The notes under the pieces were generated by a model, which did no database searches, was not told where the DNA came from, and saw nothing but the letters and a program-made list of their open reading frames with translations. A stretch of 64,000 bases of DNA, from NCBI GenBank assembly GCA_025359125.1, contig JANYHI010000083.1:40100-104099 (forward strand), written 5' to 3'. Below are positions 9,386-17,986 of this stretch, piece after piece (position 1 is the first letter of the stretch; each line of letters begins with the position of its first letter). This stretch comes from Cytophagales bacterium (GTDB taxonomy: Bacteria; Bacteroidota; Bacteroidia; Cytophagales; Cyclobacteriaceae). Made by a program: the position numbers and the translations under genes.

Positions 9386-10159
9386 TTACATCTTTTCAAT
9401 CAATATAACGGCTAATTCTTCTGCTTGCTTTCTGGTATTTTCACCGATAGGTGTGAAGGTTGCAATTTCGATTACACCTAAAACATTATTTTCTTTTTTG
9501 ATAGGAGCCACATACAAAAACTTAGGTGCGGCTGAACCTAATCCACTGACAATTGCATTGCTATAACCTTCGGGCAATTCATCTAAATAAATACTTTTGC
9601 CTGAAGCTGCAGCTTGACCTACCAAGCCTTCACCAAATTCAAATGTTATTTTTTCCGATTCGCCCAACAAGGCAAATGATGCTTTCATTTCTACCATTCT
9701 TTTAGAATTTGAAGTAGTCGCTTTATACAAAGCACCTTGCCCTGCATGTAGCAGGTCGCAAATAGAATTTAAACCTACTTTAGCAACTTCTCCTGCTTTG
9801 GCACTAGTAAGGCTTGTTAAGAAAGTTTGTTTATCTAATGTAATAGCAGCTGCATCTTGTTCACTTTTTTCATTAGCAGAGTCAATACTTTTTTCTTTAA
9901 ATACGATAATTTCTTTCTTTATGCGCTGCAATGCATTGATAGCCACTACCCCCAATGCGAAAGTGATAGCAAGTACAATAAACACTTTAGCGTATACGGC
10001 AGTAGCTAAACCCGATGAAGTCATGCCACCTTTAAATTCTAAATCATGCGGGAGTGTGAATAAAAAATAAATTGAGAGGGCGATGCCCACAAAGAAAAGT
10101 GCTGCAATTGCCAGGCTGCTTTTCTGAGGATCTTTAAATGATTGAATAAACCTTTCCAT
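9386..10159 (-). CDS. two-helix membrane protein with C-terminal GAF domain
   Basis: 257 aa. Two membrane helices (~15-36 and ~57-78) are followed by a linker and a GAF domain (~105-255) with the typical GEGLVGQAAASGKSIYL and VLGVIEIATF segments. The same GAF type is found inside the phosphatase encoded 20 bases downstream (AEGLVGQAAAEKDYVL), so the two sensors probably share a duplicated GAF. No output domain is attached. The start codon overlaps the cheB stop by one base (TAATG), which indicates tight coupling. It may sense a small molecule or redox state and act through the phosphatase; this is inference. Confidence 0.8.
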   Translation of the reverse strand: MERFIQSFKDPQKSSLAIAALFFVGIALSIYFLFTLPHDLEFKGGMTSSGLATAVYAKVFIVLAITFALGVVAINALQRIKKEIIVFKEKSIDSANEKSEQDAAAITLDKQTFLTSLTSAKAGEVAKVGLNSICDLLHAGQGALYKATTSNSKRMVEMKASFALLGESEKITFEFGEGLVGQAAASGKSIYLDELPEGYSNAIVSGLGSAAPKFLYVAPIKKENNVLGVIEIATFTPIGENTRKQAEELAVILIEKM

Positions 10160-10752
10160 TATTTATAGTGCTTATCAAGTTCTGTTAAAAATTCTACTAT
10201 CTGATCGATTTTCATAACATGATCAATCTGGGTAAGCGAAAGTGCGGCCTTTGGCATGGTATCAATCATGCATTCTGTTGGTTCTTGAACGATCGTTAAG
10301 CCTCCCTTATCCTTAATGTGTTTCATGCCCAATCCACCGTCTCTATTGGCACCCGAAAGTAATATGCCGATTAGCTTATCGCGATACACATAAGCTGCTG
10401 TGCCCAGTGTAATATCAATTGCTGGGCGTGAGTTATTAATCATTTCTTCTGTTGACATGGCAAAATAGTTACCTAATTCTACTGACATGTGGTAGTTAGA
10501 AGGCGCCAAATAAACACCTCCTTTTTTAATTTGATCCTTATCATTTGGTTCTACCACTTGCGCAACACTCTTAATTGACAATGCTTCCACAAACCCGTTA
10601 CGCACATGCTTTAATCGATGCAAGCACATGATTATGGGAAGGTGAAAGGTTTTAGGTAACTGCGAGAGAATCCGGGTTATCCCCTGAAAACTTCCGGCCG
10701 AACCACCGATCACTACTGCCTTGTAGCTATTATTTAAGTTATACTTGTCCAT
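10159..10752 (-). CDS. cheB: CheB-type protein-glutamate methylesterase, without receiver domain
   Basis: The catalytic domain of CheB alone. VIGGSAGS carries the nucleophile Ser, MCLHR the His, and SGANRDGG the Asp. There is no N-terminal receiver domain, so it would not be switched by CheA in the usual way. The track start at 10764 is a GTG; the ATG at 10752 gives MDKYNLNN and fits better, so I use it. It follows cheR at once and overlaps the GAF gene by one base. CheB removes methyl groups from receptor glutamates, but there is no MCP, CheA or CheW in the window. A target within this operon, such as the HAMP phosphatase, is possible. Confidence 0.88.
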   Translation of the reverse strand: MDKYNLNNSYKAVVIGGSAGSFQGITRILSQLPKTFHLPIIMCLHRLKHVRNGFVEALSIKSVAQVVEPNDKDQIKKGGVYLAPSNYHMSVELGNYFAMSTEEMINNSRPAIDITLGTAAYVYRDKLIGILLSGANRDGGLGMKHIKDKGGLTIVQEPTECMIDTMPKAALSLTQIDHVMKIDQIVEFLTELDKHYK

Positions 10753-10764
10753 GGCAGTGTGCAC

Positions 10765-11589
10765 CTAGTCCTTTACCTTCTTATAAACCTTTTCTTCGTT
10801 GTTAACCACTAAAAATTTGTTGGCTACTTCGCACCAGATGAGAGATTCTTTTGATCCGATGGCGAGGTATCCATACTTAAACATGCTATCATGAAACTTC
10901 TTCAACACCTCATTTTGCAGACTCTGATTAAAATAGATCATCACGTTACGGCATAAAATCAGATCGAACTTGTTAAAGACTTCGCCCTTTACCAAATCGT
11001 GCTTTCTAAAGATTACGTTTTGCAATAGCTCTTTATCAAAAACTGCTTTTCCGTTTTCTTCCTGATAGTATTCTTTCAAAGATTTTTTTCCCTCGTACCG
11101 GATATAGTTCTTTTCATTCAACTCCATGTTCTTGATCGGGTAAGATGCCAACTTTGCTTTTTCTAAAATGGTAGTATCCAGATCAGTAGCATAAAGTTGA
11201 ACGTCTTGAAGTATGCCCATCTCTTTCAATGCGATTGCCATAGAGAGAACCTCTTCTCCCGAAGAACAGCCTGCATGCCAGATCTTAAAGGTTTTGTGGT
11301 TGAGCAATATGCCGGGTATAATTTCATCTCTGATGATCCTCCAAAAGCCCGGATCGCGAAACATTTCAGTAACATTAACAGTAAGCTCATCTAAAAAGTC
11401 ATCCATAAAAGCAGGCTGCTCGTTTAGCTTTTTAAGCAATGTTTCAATAGATAAACTTTTTAGCTCAAGTATTCTTAGCATCCGTCTTTTAAAAGAGGAC
11501 ATGGCATAATTGCGGAAATCGTAGCCATACTTACTTTGAACAAGTTCTGTGATCTTCTTAAGATCGGCAATATCAATGTCTTGTACCAC
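10765..11589 (-). CDS. cheR: CheR-type protein-glutamate O-methyltransferase
   Basis: 274 aa, standard length. The N-terminal helical CheR domain (TVNVTEMFRD) precedes the SAM-binding domain with WHAGCSSGEEV, the acidic ATDLD and the LCRNVMIYF motif. It uses SAM to methylate glutamates in receptor coiled coils. The start codon is GTG at 11589; a candidate promoter (TTG, 17 bases, TATTTTTG) lies about 30 bases upstream. It is the first gene of the nine-gene minus-strand run. No chemoreceptor is near, so its substrate is unclear. Confidence 0.9.
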   Translation of the reverse strand: MVQDIDIADLKKITELVQSKYGYDFRNYAMSSFKRRMLRILELKSLSIETLLKKLNEQPAFMDDFLDELTVNVTEMFRDPGFWRIIRDEIIPGILLNHKTFKIWHAGCSSGEEVLSMAIALKEMGILQDVQLYATDLDTTILEKAKLASYPIKNMELNEKNYIRYEGKKSLKEYYQEENGKAVFDKELLQNVIFRKHDLVKGEVFNKFDLILCRNVMIYFNQSLQNEVLKKFHDSMFKYGYLAIGSKESLIWCEVANKFLVVNNEEKVYKKVKD

Positions 11590-11620
11590 TATTAACTTAT
11601 TAAGGCTATATCAAAGAAAA

Positions 11621-11648
11621 CAAAAATATACTTTCATTATGCTATCAA
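11621..11648 (-). promoter_or_regulatory. candidate Bacteroidota promoter for the cheR operon
   Basis: On the minus strand: TTG, 17 bases, TATTTTTG, matching the -33 / TAnnTTTG -7 pattern of Bacteroidota. The predicted transcript start would be ~25 bases before the GTG of cheR. The rest of 11590-11779 is AT-rich intergenic sequence with no gene. Confidence 0.45.
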
Positions 11649-11779
11649 GTAACTTATTCTATCACAAATATTACATAGGTCTCATGTTACCGATAAAGTC
11701 ATTTCATTTTGCGTAAAAAACTACTTGTACTAAAATTGTATGCATATTTTCAAACAGTTCAAAATTAGGCAGTTAGTCA

Positions 11780-12247
11780 CTAAATCACATTGTCTTTTTT
11801 GAAACTGAAGGGTAGCATAGAGGCGGCACTTTTGTTATTGACCCATTCATTTGCCTCGGCCATATAAATAATTTCCATCGGCTTTCCTTGTCGTTGCTCA
11901 AATTCAAGCATCACTTGCCGGCACGCCCCGCAAGGAGCAGCAGGGGTAAGTTCTTTGTGGTTTTTCTTGTGTGCCACCACGGCTATTTTGGTAATGGCCT
12001 TGTTTGGGAATTGAGATGCCAATGCATAGAGGGCTACCCGCTCAGCACACATACAAAGAGGATACGATGCGTTTTCCTGATTGGCTCCTGAAACAAAGGT
12101 GCCATCCTCTAACATAATGGCTGCCCCCACTTGAAATTTAGAATAAGGTGAATAAGAGTGTTCCGTTGCTTCCTTGGCTTTATGAACCAAGTATCTGGAT
12201 TCCTGATCTAATTCTTCTAACGAGTGAAACACTTCAAACTCTTTCAT
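11780..12247 (-). CDS. cdd: cytidine deaminase
   Basis: 155 aa, close to the usual homotetrameric bacterial form. Zinc ligands and catalytic Glu are visible in CAERVAL and PCGACRQ. The N-terminal HSYSPYSKFQVGAA is the nucleoside-binding segment. It deaminates cytidine and deoxycytidine to uridine forms in pyrimidine salvage in the cytoplasm. It stands alone: upstream is a divergent saccharopine reductase-like gene, downstream the divergently transcribed intergenic region before cheR. Confidence 0.93.
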   Translation of the reverse strand: MKEFEVFHSLEELDQESRYLVHKAKEATEHSYSPYSKFQVGAAIMLEDGTFVSGANQENASYPLCMCAERVALYALASQFPNKAITKIAVVAHKKNHKELTPAAPCGACRQVMLEFEQRQGKPMEIIYMAEANEWVNNKSAASMLPFSFKKDNVI

Positions 12248-12377
12248 ACAAAAAAATCTAAGTAGGGATTGTAAGGTAACAAAGCTGCTCGAAGTTTAAA
12301 AAAAGATGGCAAAATAAGTTTGGTAAAAGATGTTGTTGCTGTTAGGATTGCATTTTTCGGTTCTATGTTTTAGTTCT

Positions 12378-12385
12378 TAGATTTG
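12378..12385 (+). promoter_or_regulatory. candidate -7 box TAGATTTG for the saccharopine reductase-like gene
   Basis: TAGATTTG fits TAnnTTTG and lies 24 bases before the ATG at 12409. The -33 part is weak (ATTTTTCGG region). Confidence 0.35.
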
Positions 12386-12408
12386 AGCTGGTTAAAGAAA
12401 TTTGCATC

Positions 12409-13734
12409 ATGTTAAAATCAATTCTTATCCTCGGAGCGGGGCGTTCATCATCTTCTTTAATCAGCTATTTACTTGCCGCATCCAAAATAAATAACTGGAG
12501 TATCACGGTAGGAGATTTTTCGATAGAAGCAGCCAGAGACCGGATTGGAAGTGCTACAGGGCAAGCCATTCAGTTTGACATTACCAAGCCAGAGAGTCGC
12601 GAAGCTATTGCTAAAGCCGATGTGGTTATTTCGTTAATTCCGGCTAACCTCCATCCTTTAGTTGCCAAACTTTGCTTGCAAGAGGGAAAGCATTTGCTAA
12701 CAGCTAGCTATGTTTCTGATGAGATGAAATCATTTAGCAAGGAAGCACACGAAAAAGGATTACTCTTTTTAAATGAATGTGGATTAGATCCAGGTATCGA
12801 TCACATGAGTGCCATGCAAGTGATCGATAAAATAAAAGCACTAGGCGGAAAACTTTTTTCATTTGAATCTTTTACGGGCGGGCTGATCGCCCCTGAAACA
12901 GATCCACAAAATCCGTGGAGGTATAAGTTTACTTGGAACCCCCGAAACGTAGTGACGGCCGGACAGGGCACAGCAAAATTTTTGCGAGACGGTAAGTATA
13001 AGTTTATTTCTTACCAACAATTATTTAAGCGAACCACTCCGGTAAGTGTTCTGGGCTATGGCGAATACGAGGGGTACGCAAACAGAGATTCACTAAAATA
13101 TTTGGAGAGCTACGGACTATCGGGAATAAAAACCATGATTCGTGGCACGTTGCGCAACAAAGGTTATTGCGATGCCTGGAATGTGTTAGTACAATTAGGT
13201 TGTTGTGACGATACGTATGTAATTGAAAATCTAGATTCATTCACACATTTAGATTTTTTATCACTTTTTATGGATTCAAATTCAACCTCTGTAGAGAAAA
13301 CTTTGTGCACTCGATTTAATTTATTGCCCGATGGTGAGGAGATGAAACGCCTGCGTTGGAGTGGTTTTTTTACTGATGAAAAAATTGGATTATCTCAGGG
13401 CACGCCAGCGCAAATGTTAGAACATATTTTACAAAAACGATGGAAGCTTGTTGCCAGAGACAAAGATTTTATTGTGATGTGGCATCGCTTTGGATTTGAA
13501 CTCGGTGGAAGGAATCGAGTGATGGAAGCTTACCTAACCTGTACAGGCATTAATGAAAATAATACTGCAATGGCGCAGACTGTAGGATTGCCGTTAGCCA
13601 TTGCAGCCAAACTATTGATGCAAGGCAAAATAAAAAGCAGGGGAGTAGTAGTTCCTGTTTCACCCGAATTTTACAAGCCAATATTAGAAGAACTTGGAAC
13701 GCTCGGAATTAAGTTAGAAGAAAAGGAGCGTTAA
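12409..13734 (+). CDS. saccharopine dehydrogenase (reductase) family protein
   Basis: 441 aa. The N-terminal Rossmann fold starts LILGAGRSSS, and VVISLIPANLHP and LNECGLDPGIDHMSA are the NAD(P)-binding and substrate segments of LYS9-like saccharopine reductases. The C-terminal part (FESFTGGLIAPE onward) is the matching substrate-binding domain. The family interconverts saccharopine with glutamate and aminoadipate semialdehyde in lysine metabolism; in Bacteroidota it is usually linked to lysine breakdown. No other lysine-breakdown gene is adjacent. It converges with the VOC gene, and the two stop regions overlap by four bases. Confidence 0.85.
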   Translation: MLKSILILGAGRSSSSLISYLLAASKINNWSITVGDFSIEAARDRIGSATGQAIQFDITKPESREAIAKADVVISLIPANLHPLVAKLCLQEGKHLLTASYVSDEMKSFSKEAHEKGLLFLNECGLDPGIDHMSAMQVIDKIKALGGKLFSFESFTGGLIAPETDPQNPWRYKFTWNPRNVVTAGQGTAKFLRDGKYKFISYQQLFKRTTPVSVLGYGEYEGYANRDSLKYLESYGLSGIKTMIRGTLRNKGYCDAWNVLVQLGCCDDTYVIENLDSFTHLDFLSLFMDSNSTSVEKTLCTRFNLLPDGEEMKRLRWSGFFTDEKIGLSQGTPAQMLEHILQKRWKLVARDKDFIVMWHRFGFELGGRNRVMEAYLTCTGINENNTAMAQTVGLPLAIAAKLLMQGKIKSRGVVVPVSPEFYKPILEELGTLGIKLEEKER

Positions 13735-14135
13735 AATTTATTCTCATTTGGTTCGATTAAATCCCACAGATTTCCGTAGAGATCTGCAAAAACCGCCACA
13801 GTTCCATAGACTTCAGTTGAGGGAGGTCTTACAATAGTAACATGCTTATCAATTAGGTTTTGATAATCTTTTTTAAAATTATCTGTATTTAAAAATAAAA
13901 ATACTCGACCTCCTGTTTGATTTCCAATTCTGCTTTTTTGTTCCTCGCTAGCTGCTTTGGCAAGTAACAAATTGCAACAAGATGATCCAGGAGGCGAAAT
14001 TAATACCCATCGTTTTGTGTCGCTCAGCTTAGTGTCTTCAACTAATTTGAAATTTAACTTTTCAGTATAGAATTCAATGGCAGAATCATAATCCTCTACT
14101 ACCAATGCTATGTGCGCCAATTTTTGAGTGCTCAT
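13731..14135 (-). CDS. VOC/glyoxalase-family protein
   Basis: 134 aa with the two beta-alpha-beta-beta-beta units of the vicinal-oxygen-chelate fold: AHIALVVEDYDSAIEFYTEKLNF first, then TDNFKKDYQNL and VFADLYGNLWDLIEP. His at position ~8 and the late Glu are plausible metal ligands. The substrate cannot be told; many relatives are glyoxalase-like, extradiol dioxygenase or antibiotic-resistance proteins. The start overlaps the rnhA stop (ATGA), so it is translated from the marC-rnhA transcript. Confidence 0.85.
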   Translation of the reverse strand: MSTQKLAHIALVVEDYDSAIEFYTEKLNFKLVEDTKLSDTKRWVLISPPGSSCCNLLLAKAASEEQKSRIGNQTGGRVFLFLNTDNFKKDYQNLIDKHVTIVRPPSTEVYGTVAVFADLYGNLWDLIEPNENKF

Positions 14136-14593
14136 ACTTCCTCTTTATGCTCTTCGTACCAACTATCTGCTGCCAGATTTTTTCCTTCTGCGGCCATTAC
14201 GGCCAGTTGGTCGCACCGCTCATTCTCAACATGCCCTGCATGCCCTTTTATCCAAACAAATTTAGGTTTGAATTTATGATGCAGTGGTATGTATTGTTTC
14301 CACAAGTCAGGGTTTGCTTTCTTAGCGAAATTCTTTTTTTGCCAATTCCAGATCCATCCTTTCTCTACAGAGTCGACTACATATTTTGAGTCAGAGTAAA
14401 TCGTTACAGCTATTCCTTCTTTTTTAATTGCCTCTAACCCTTTAATAACTGCCAGTAATTCCATTCTGTTATTGGTTGTTAACCGAAATCCTTCTGAAAG
14501 TTCTTTCTCATGTACACCAAATTTCATAATCGTGCCGAAACCACCGGGCCCAGGGTTGCCTTGAGCTGCACCGTCAGTATAAATGCGAATCAT
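14132..14593 (-). CDS. rnhA: ribonuclease HI
   Basis: 153 aa, normal length. The carboxylate active site is seen in IYTDGAAQGNPGPGG, the Glu of MELLAVIKGLEA, YSDSKYVVDSV and the late Asp of ENERCDQLA. The basic handle WQKKNFAKKANPDLW is present. It removes RNA from RNA-DNA hybrids in the cytoplasm. It shares one base with the marC stop upstream and overlaps the VOC gene downstream, so the three genes form a tight unit. Confidence 0.95.
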   Translation of the reverse strand: MIRIYTDGAAQGNPGPGGFGTIMKFGVHEKELSEGFRLTTNNRMELLAVIKGLEAIKKEGIAVTIYSDSKYVVDSVEKGWIWNWQKKNFAKKANPDLWKQYIPLHHKFKPKFVWIKGHAGHVENERCDQLAVMAAEGKNLAADSWYEEHKEEV

Positions 14594-15159
14594 TAAATAC
14601 TAAGATTGCTTTTGAAAATCTTTACTGCAATAGACAACAGAATAACACCAAAAACTCTGCGAAGTACTGCGAAGCCTGATTTACCAATTTTCCGTTCCAG
14701 CCATGAACTCGATCGAAGCACGATATAAACAACGACCAGATTTAATACGATGCCCATTAAAATATTGGCTTCATCGTAAACAGCTCTAAGCGATAAAATA
14801 GTAGTGAGCGTTCCAGCACCTGCAATCAATGGAAAAGCAATCGGTACGATAGAGCCAGTACCTTTTGCATCCGGATCATCTTTAATAAGCGTGATTCCTA
14901 AAATCATTTCCATGGCAATGATGAACATAACGATCGATCCGGCCACGGCAAATGATCCAACATCTAAACCAAAAAGATTAAGAATAGATTGACCCAGATA
15001 TAAAAATAATACCATTAACGCAGCAGCAATCAGTGTTGCTGTTTCCGCATATATTCTTCCTTCTCTTTTTCTAATAAGAATGATAAATGGGATGGAACCC
15101 AAAATATCGATTACGGAAAATAGAATCAGTGTAACCGAGAAGATGTCCTTACTATTCAT
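14593..15159 (-). CDS. MarC-family integral membrane protein
   Basis: 188 aa with about six membrane helices. The DILGSIPFI start, an internal AFPLIAGAGTLTTIL and the similar first half are hallmarks of the MarC/YhcE family (UPF0056). The transport role of this family is unsettled; it was once linked to multiple antibiotic resistance without good support. First gene of the marC-rnhA-VOC unit. Confidence 0.88.
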   Translation of the reverse strand: MNSKDIFSVTLILFSVIDILGSIPFIILIRKREGRIYAETATLIAAALMVLFLYLGQSILNLFGLDVGSFAVAGSIVMFIIAMEMILGITLIKDDPDAKGTGSIVPIAFPLIAGAGTLTTILSLRAVYDEANILMGIVLNLVVVYIVLRSSSWLERKIGKSGFAVLRRVFGVILLSIAVKIFKSNLSI

Positions 15160-15309
15160 AGAATATTTTTTTCAAAAGTACCGTAAATATATACATGATT
15201 TAAGTAGGTAATGATTCGATTATGTTTTTTTTAAAATCATCTTGTCAAAAACAATTTGAAACAGATAAAAATTTAATGTATCTAGTCTTAAATTATTTTT
15301 AAAACTAAT

Positions 15310-15939
15310 ATGAAACCATACGAAAAGCTTTTGATTGAAAACAAGCAATGGGCAAAAGAACGTGTTGAGTTGGACAAGGATTATTTTTTGCGCTTATCAA
15401 AACTTCAAGCTCCAGAATTTTTATGGATTGGCTGCTCGGATAGTCGAGTGCCTGCAAACGAGATTACAAACACCGCCCCTGGCGAAATTTTTGTTCATCG
15501 TAATGTTGCCAATCTAGTGGTGCATACCGATCTTAATTTACTTACGGTGCTGCAATATGCGGTAGAGGTTTTAAAAGTACAGCACGTAATTGTCTGTGGC
15601 CATTATGGGTGTGGAGGAATTAAAGCAGCAATGGGCAACCAGAATTTTGGTTTGATAAATAAATGGCTTCGCAATATAAAAGACACGTATTACTACAACA
15701 GAGCAGAATTGAATGCCATTACTAATCTAGACGAAAGAGCCGATAGATTAACGGAGTTGAGCGTGAAAGATCAAGTTATGAATTTGGCGCACACGTCTAT
15801 TATTCAACAGACTTGGAAGACAGAAAATAGACCCACTTTGCATGGATGGGTTTACAGTCTTGAAGATGGAATTTTGAAAGACATTGAAAAGATAGTGCCT
15901 AACTCGCCCATGGATCCTATCTATCAATACAAGGTGTAG
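15310..15939 (+). CDS. can: beta-class carbonic anhydrase
   Basis: 209 aa. Zinc ligands and the Asp-Arg dyad are in WIGCSDSRVPANEI (Cys, Asp, Arg) and VCGHYGCGG (His, Cys). Length and the C-terminal PIYQYKV fit the bacterial beta class. It interconverts CO2 and bicarbonate in the cytoplasm, and bicarbonate is the substrate of PEP carboxylase, also encoded in this window though not adjacent. It converges with aroQ, only 14 bases apart, and no clear terminator separates them. Confidence 0.94.
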   Translation: MKPYEKLLIENKQWAKERVELDKDYFLRLSKLQAPEFLWIGCSDSRVPANEITNTAPGEIFVHRNVANLVVHTDLNLLTVLQYAVEVLKVQHVIVCGHYGCGGIKAAMGNQNFGLINKWLRNIKDTYYYNRAELNAITNLDERADRLTELSVKDQVMNLAHTSIIQQTWKTENRPTLHGWVYSLEDGILKDIEKIVPNSPMDPIYQYKV

Positions 15940-15953
15940 AAAGTTCTTATTCC

Positions 15954-16376
15954 TTATTTTTTGTTCATCATATAAAGTAATGCGAGCGCATATCCCTCTA
16001 AGCCAAAGCCTGTAATTAAACCTGCACATTTAGAGGTGATCAAACTTTTATGCCGGAATTCTTCGCGCGCATAAATATTTGAAATATGAACTTCTACTAC
16101 AGGAGTTTTAATGGCTCCAATTGCATCGTGAATAGCAATAGAGGTATGCGTGTAAGCACCTGCATTGAGAATGATTCCATCATAACTAAACCCAACCTCC
16201 TGTAGTTTATTTATTAATTCGCCTTCTACATTAGATTGGAAATAATCAATTTGAATACTGCTAAAACTTGATTTTAAATTTTGGAAGAACGTTTCAAAAT
16301 CTGTGTTTCCATAAACTTCGGGTTCGCGCTTGCCTAATAAATTTAAATTGGGGCCGTTTATAATTTGGATTTTCAT
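15954..16376 (-). CDS. aroQ: type II 3-dehydroquinate dehydratase
   Basis: 140 aa. The type II signature is complete: INGPNLNLLGKREPEVYG (with the lid Arg and catalytic Tyr), NAGAYTHTS, EVHISN and the FRHKS segment. It forms a dodecamer that makes 3-dehydroshikimate in the shikimate pathway. It stands alone, divergent from xerD and convergent with carbonic anhydrase. Confidence 0.95.
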   Translation of the reverse strand: MKIQIINGPNLNLLGKREPEVYGNTDFETFFQNLKSSFSSIQIDYFQSNVEGELINKLQEVGFSYDGIILNAGAYTHTSIAIHDAIGAIKTPVVEVHISNIYAREEFRHKSLITSKCAGLITGFGLEGYALALLYMMNKK

Positions 16377-16520
16377 TATTCTGATGAGCGTAAGATTTTT
16401 AAAGCAACTAGTTCAGCTAAGTTAGTAAAACTTTCGGCTGTGATGGTTCTCTTTCGTTTATTTAAATTCTTTTGCTAATCCATATTTTAATTAAATGCAT
16501 TTTTGTAATAAAATATTTTT

Positions 16521-17423
16521 TTGGTGAGCTGGCAATCCCACATAAAACAGTTTGGCGACTATTTAAAATTAGAGCGATCCTTATCGGCCAATTCGATTGA
16601 AGCCTATGTTCGGGATGTTGAAAAACTGAATCAGTTTGTTGATTTAAATTTTAAGGGTTTCAGTCCTTTGGCAATTTCAAGCAAGCACTTGCAGGGTTTT
16701 TTGCAATTCATCAATGAGCTGGGCATGAGCACGTATAGTCAGGCAAGAATCTTATCCGGTTTAAAAGCATTTTATAAATACTTGCTTTTTGAAGAATTAG
16801 TAGACAAAGATCCTACCTCCTTAATTGAAGGGCCGAAGATTGGCAGAAAACTTCCGGATACCTTGGAGTATCTTGAGATAGAAAAATTACTAAGCGCCAT
16901 TGATTTATCTAAAGCGGAAGGGGCAAGAAGTCGTGCCATGATTGAGGTTCTCTATAGCTCTGGGTTGCGGGTTTCAGAGTTAGTAGAATTGAAAATTAAT
17001 AACGTCTATCATGATATCGGATTCTTACGCGTAATCGGCAAAGGGAATAAAGAGCGACTGGTGCCTATTGGTAAAGAAGCTCTTAAGTATCTTAAAATAT
17101 ATATTGATGAGATTAGAGTTCATGTGCTGGTAAAAAAGGGTTTTGAGAGCCATGTTTTTTTGAATAACCGAGGAACCAGAATTTCTCGCATTACCGTGTT
17201 TACCACCATCAAAAAATTGGCAGCTATTATTGGATTAAAAAAATCTATTAGTCCACATACTTTTCGTCATTCTTTTGCTACCCATTTAATTGAAGGTGGG
17301 GCGGATTTGAGAGCGGTGCAAGAGATGCTTGGTCATGAATCGATTACGACCACCGAGATTTATACTCATCTCGATCGCGATTATCTTCGACAAGTAATTC
17401 AAGAGTTTCATCCGCGAAGTTGA
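16521..17423 (+). CDS. xerD: tyrosine recombinase XerD
   Basis: 300 aa. The N-terminal SAM-like domain (~1-90) is followed by the catalytic domain with all of R (SGLRVSEL), K (GKGNKERL), H-R (PHTFRHSFATHL), H (LGHESITTTEIYTH) and the nucleophile Tyr. The length and THLDRDYLRQVI end match XerD rather than an integrase. It resolves chromosome dimers at dif together with XerC. The start codon is TTG (16521) or GTG (16524); there is no ATG nearby. A weak -7-like CATTTTTG at 16498 would give a very short leader. Confidence 0.92.
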   Translation: MVSWQSHIKQFGDYLKLERSLSANSIEAYVRDVEKLNQFVDLNFKGFSPLAISSKHLQGFLQFINELGMSTYSQARILSGLKAFYKYLLFEELVDKDPTSLIEGPKIGRKLPDTLEYLEIEKLLSAIDLSKAEGARSRAMIEVLYSSGLRVSELVELKINNVYHDIGFLRVIGKGNKERLVPIGKEALKYLKIYIDEIRVHVLVKKGFESHVFLNNRGTRISRITVFTTIKKLAAIIGLKKSISPHTFRHSFATHLIEGGADLRAVQEMLGHESITTTEIYTHLDRDYLRQVIQEFHPRS

Positions 17424-17449
17424 CGAACCTCTCAATTCGCTTATCTTTG
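17420..17449 (+). promoter_or_regulatory. strong candidate promoter (TTG-N19-TATCTTTG), possibly leaderless
   Basis: TTG at 17420-17422, 19 bases, then TATCTTTG at 17442-17449 is a full match to the Bacteroidota consensus. The ATG of the DUF4136 gene follows only four bases after the -7 box, so the transcript would start at or next to the start codon. The promoter overlaps the xerD stop. Confidence 0.6.
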
Positions 17450-17453
17450 CAGA

Positions 17454-17981
17454 ATGAAGTTGTTTTTTCTGTTTTTTATTTCAGTTAGTTCCTTTTCTGT
17501 TTTTGCTCAATCTATTGATGTGGAGTATGACAAGAACAGAGATTTTACAAAATACAAAACATTCATGTTTGGTGAAAGCCAGATCACTACCCCTGTAGAT
17601 CAGAAGCAGGTGGACGATGCCAAAATGGATAAATGGATTGTAGATGCAGTTACCGAAGAGTTGAAATTGATAGGTCTTGAAAGAAAAGATTCACTCGCAG
17701 ATTTGATTATTACCTATGCCGAAGGCACGCTGGCTAGAACTGATTCAGAGAGGTTGGGACCCTTGGCGTTAACGCCAGGTTCAAATCCGGATAGGAATTT
17801 CACTTTTCAATACAGACAATCAAGTTTGATTATTGATATGAATGATCGAAGTGGTAATTTAATTTGGCGGATCAACTCCACTACTAACATAACCTCCACA
17901 GAAATTGAAAGAATGGTAGATGCCATTGTAGAAAGAGGTTTTAAAAAATTTGGTCGCCTTTATCATAAAAAGAAAAAGTAA
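17454..17981 (+). CDS. DUF4136-family exported protein
   Basis: 175 aa. The signal peptide ends near SVFAQ; there is no lipobox Cys, unlike the paralogue at 32496. The DUF4136 pattern is visible: [17 protein letters not shown] at the start, [11 protein letters not shown] in the middle, and GNLIWR with [15 protein letters not shown] at the end. Proteins of this family are periplasmic or outer-membrane-associated with unknown function. pyrD starts six bases downstream, so they are probably co-transcribed from the promoter at 17420. Confidence 0.82.
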   Translation: MKLFFLFFISVSSFSVFAQSIDVEYDKNRDFTKYKTFMFGESQITTPVDQKQVDDAKMDKWIVDAVTEELKLIGLERKDSLADLIITYAEGTLARTDSERLGPLALTPGSNPDRNFTFQYRQSSLIIDMNDRSGNLIWRINSTTNITSTEIERMVDAIVERGFKKFGRLYHKKKK

Positions 17982-17986
17982 AATCT

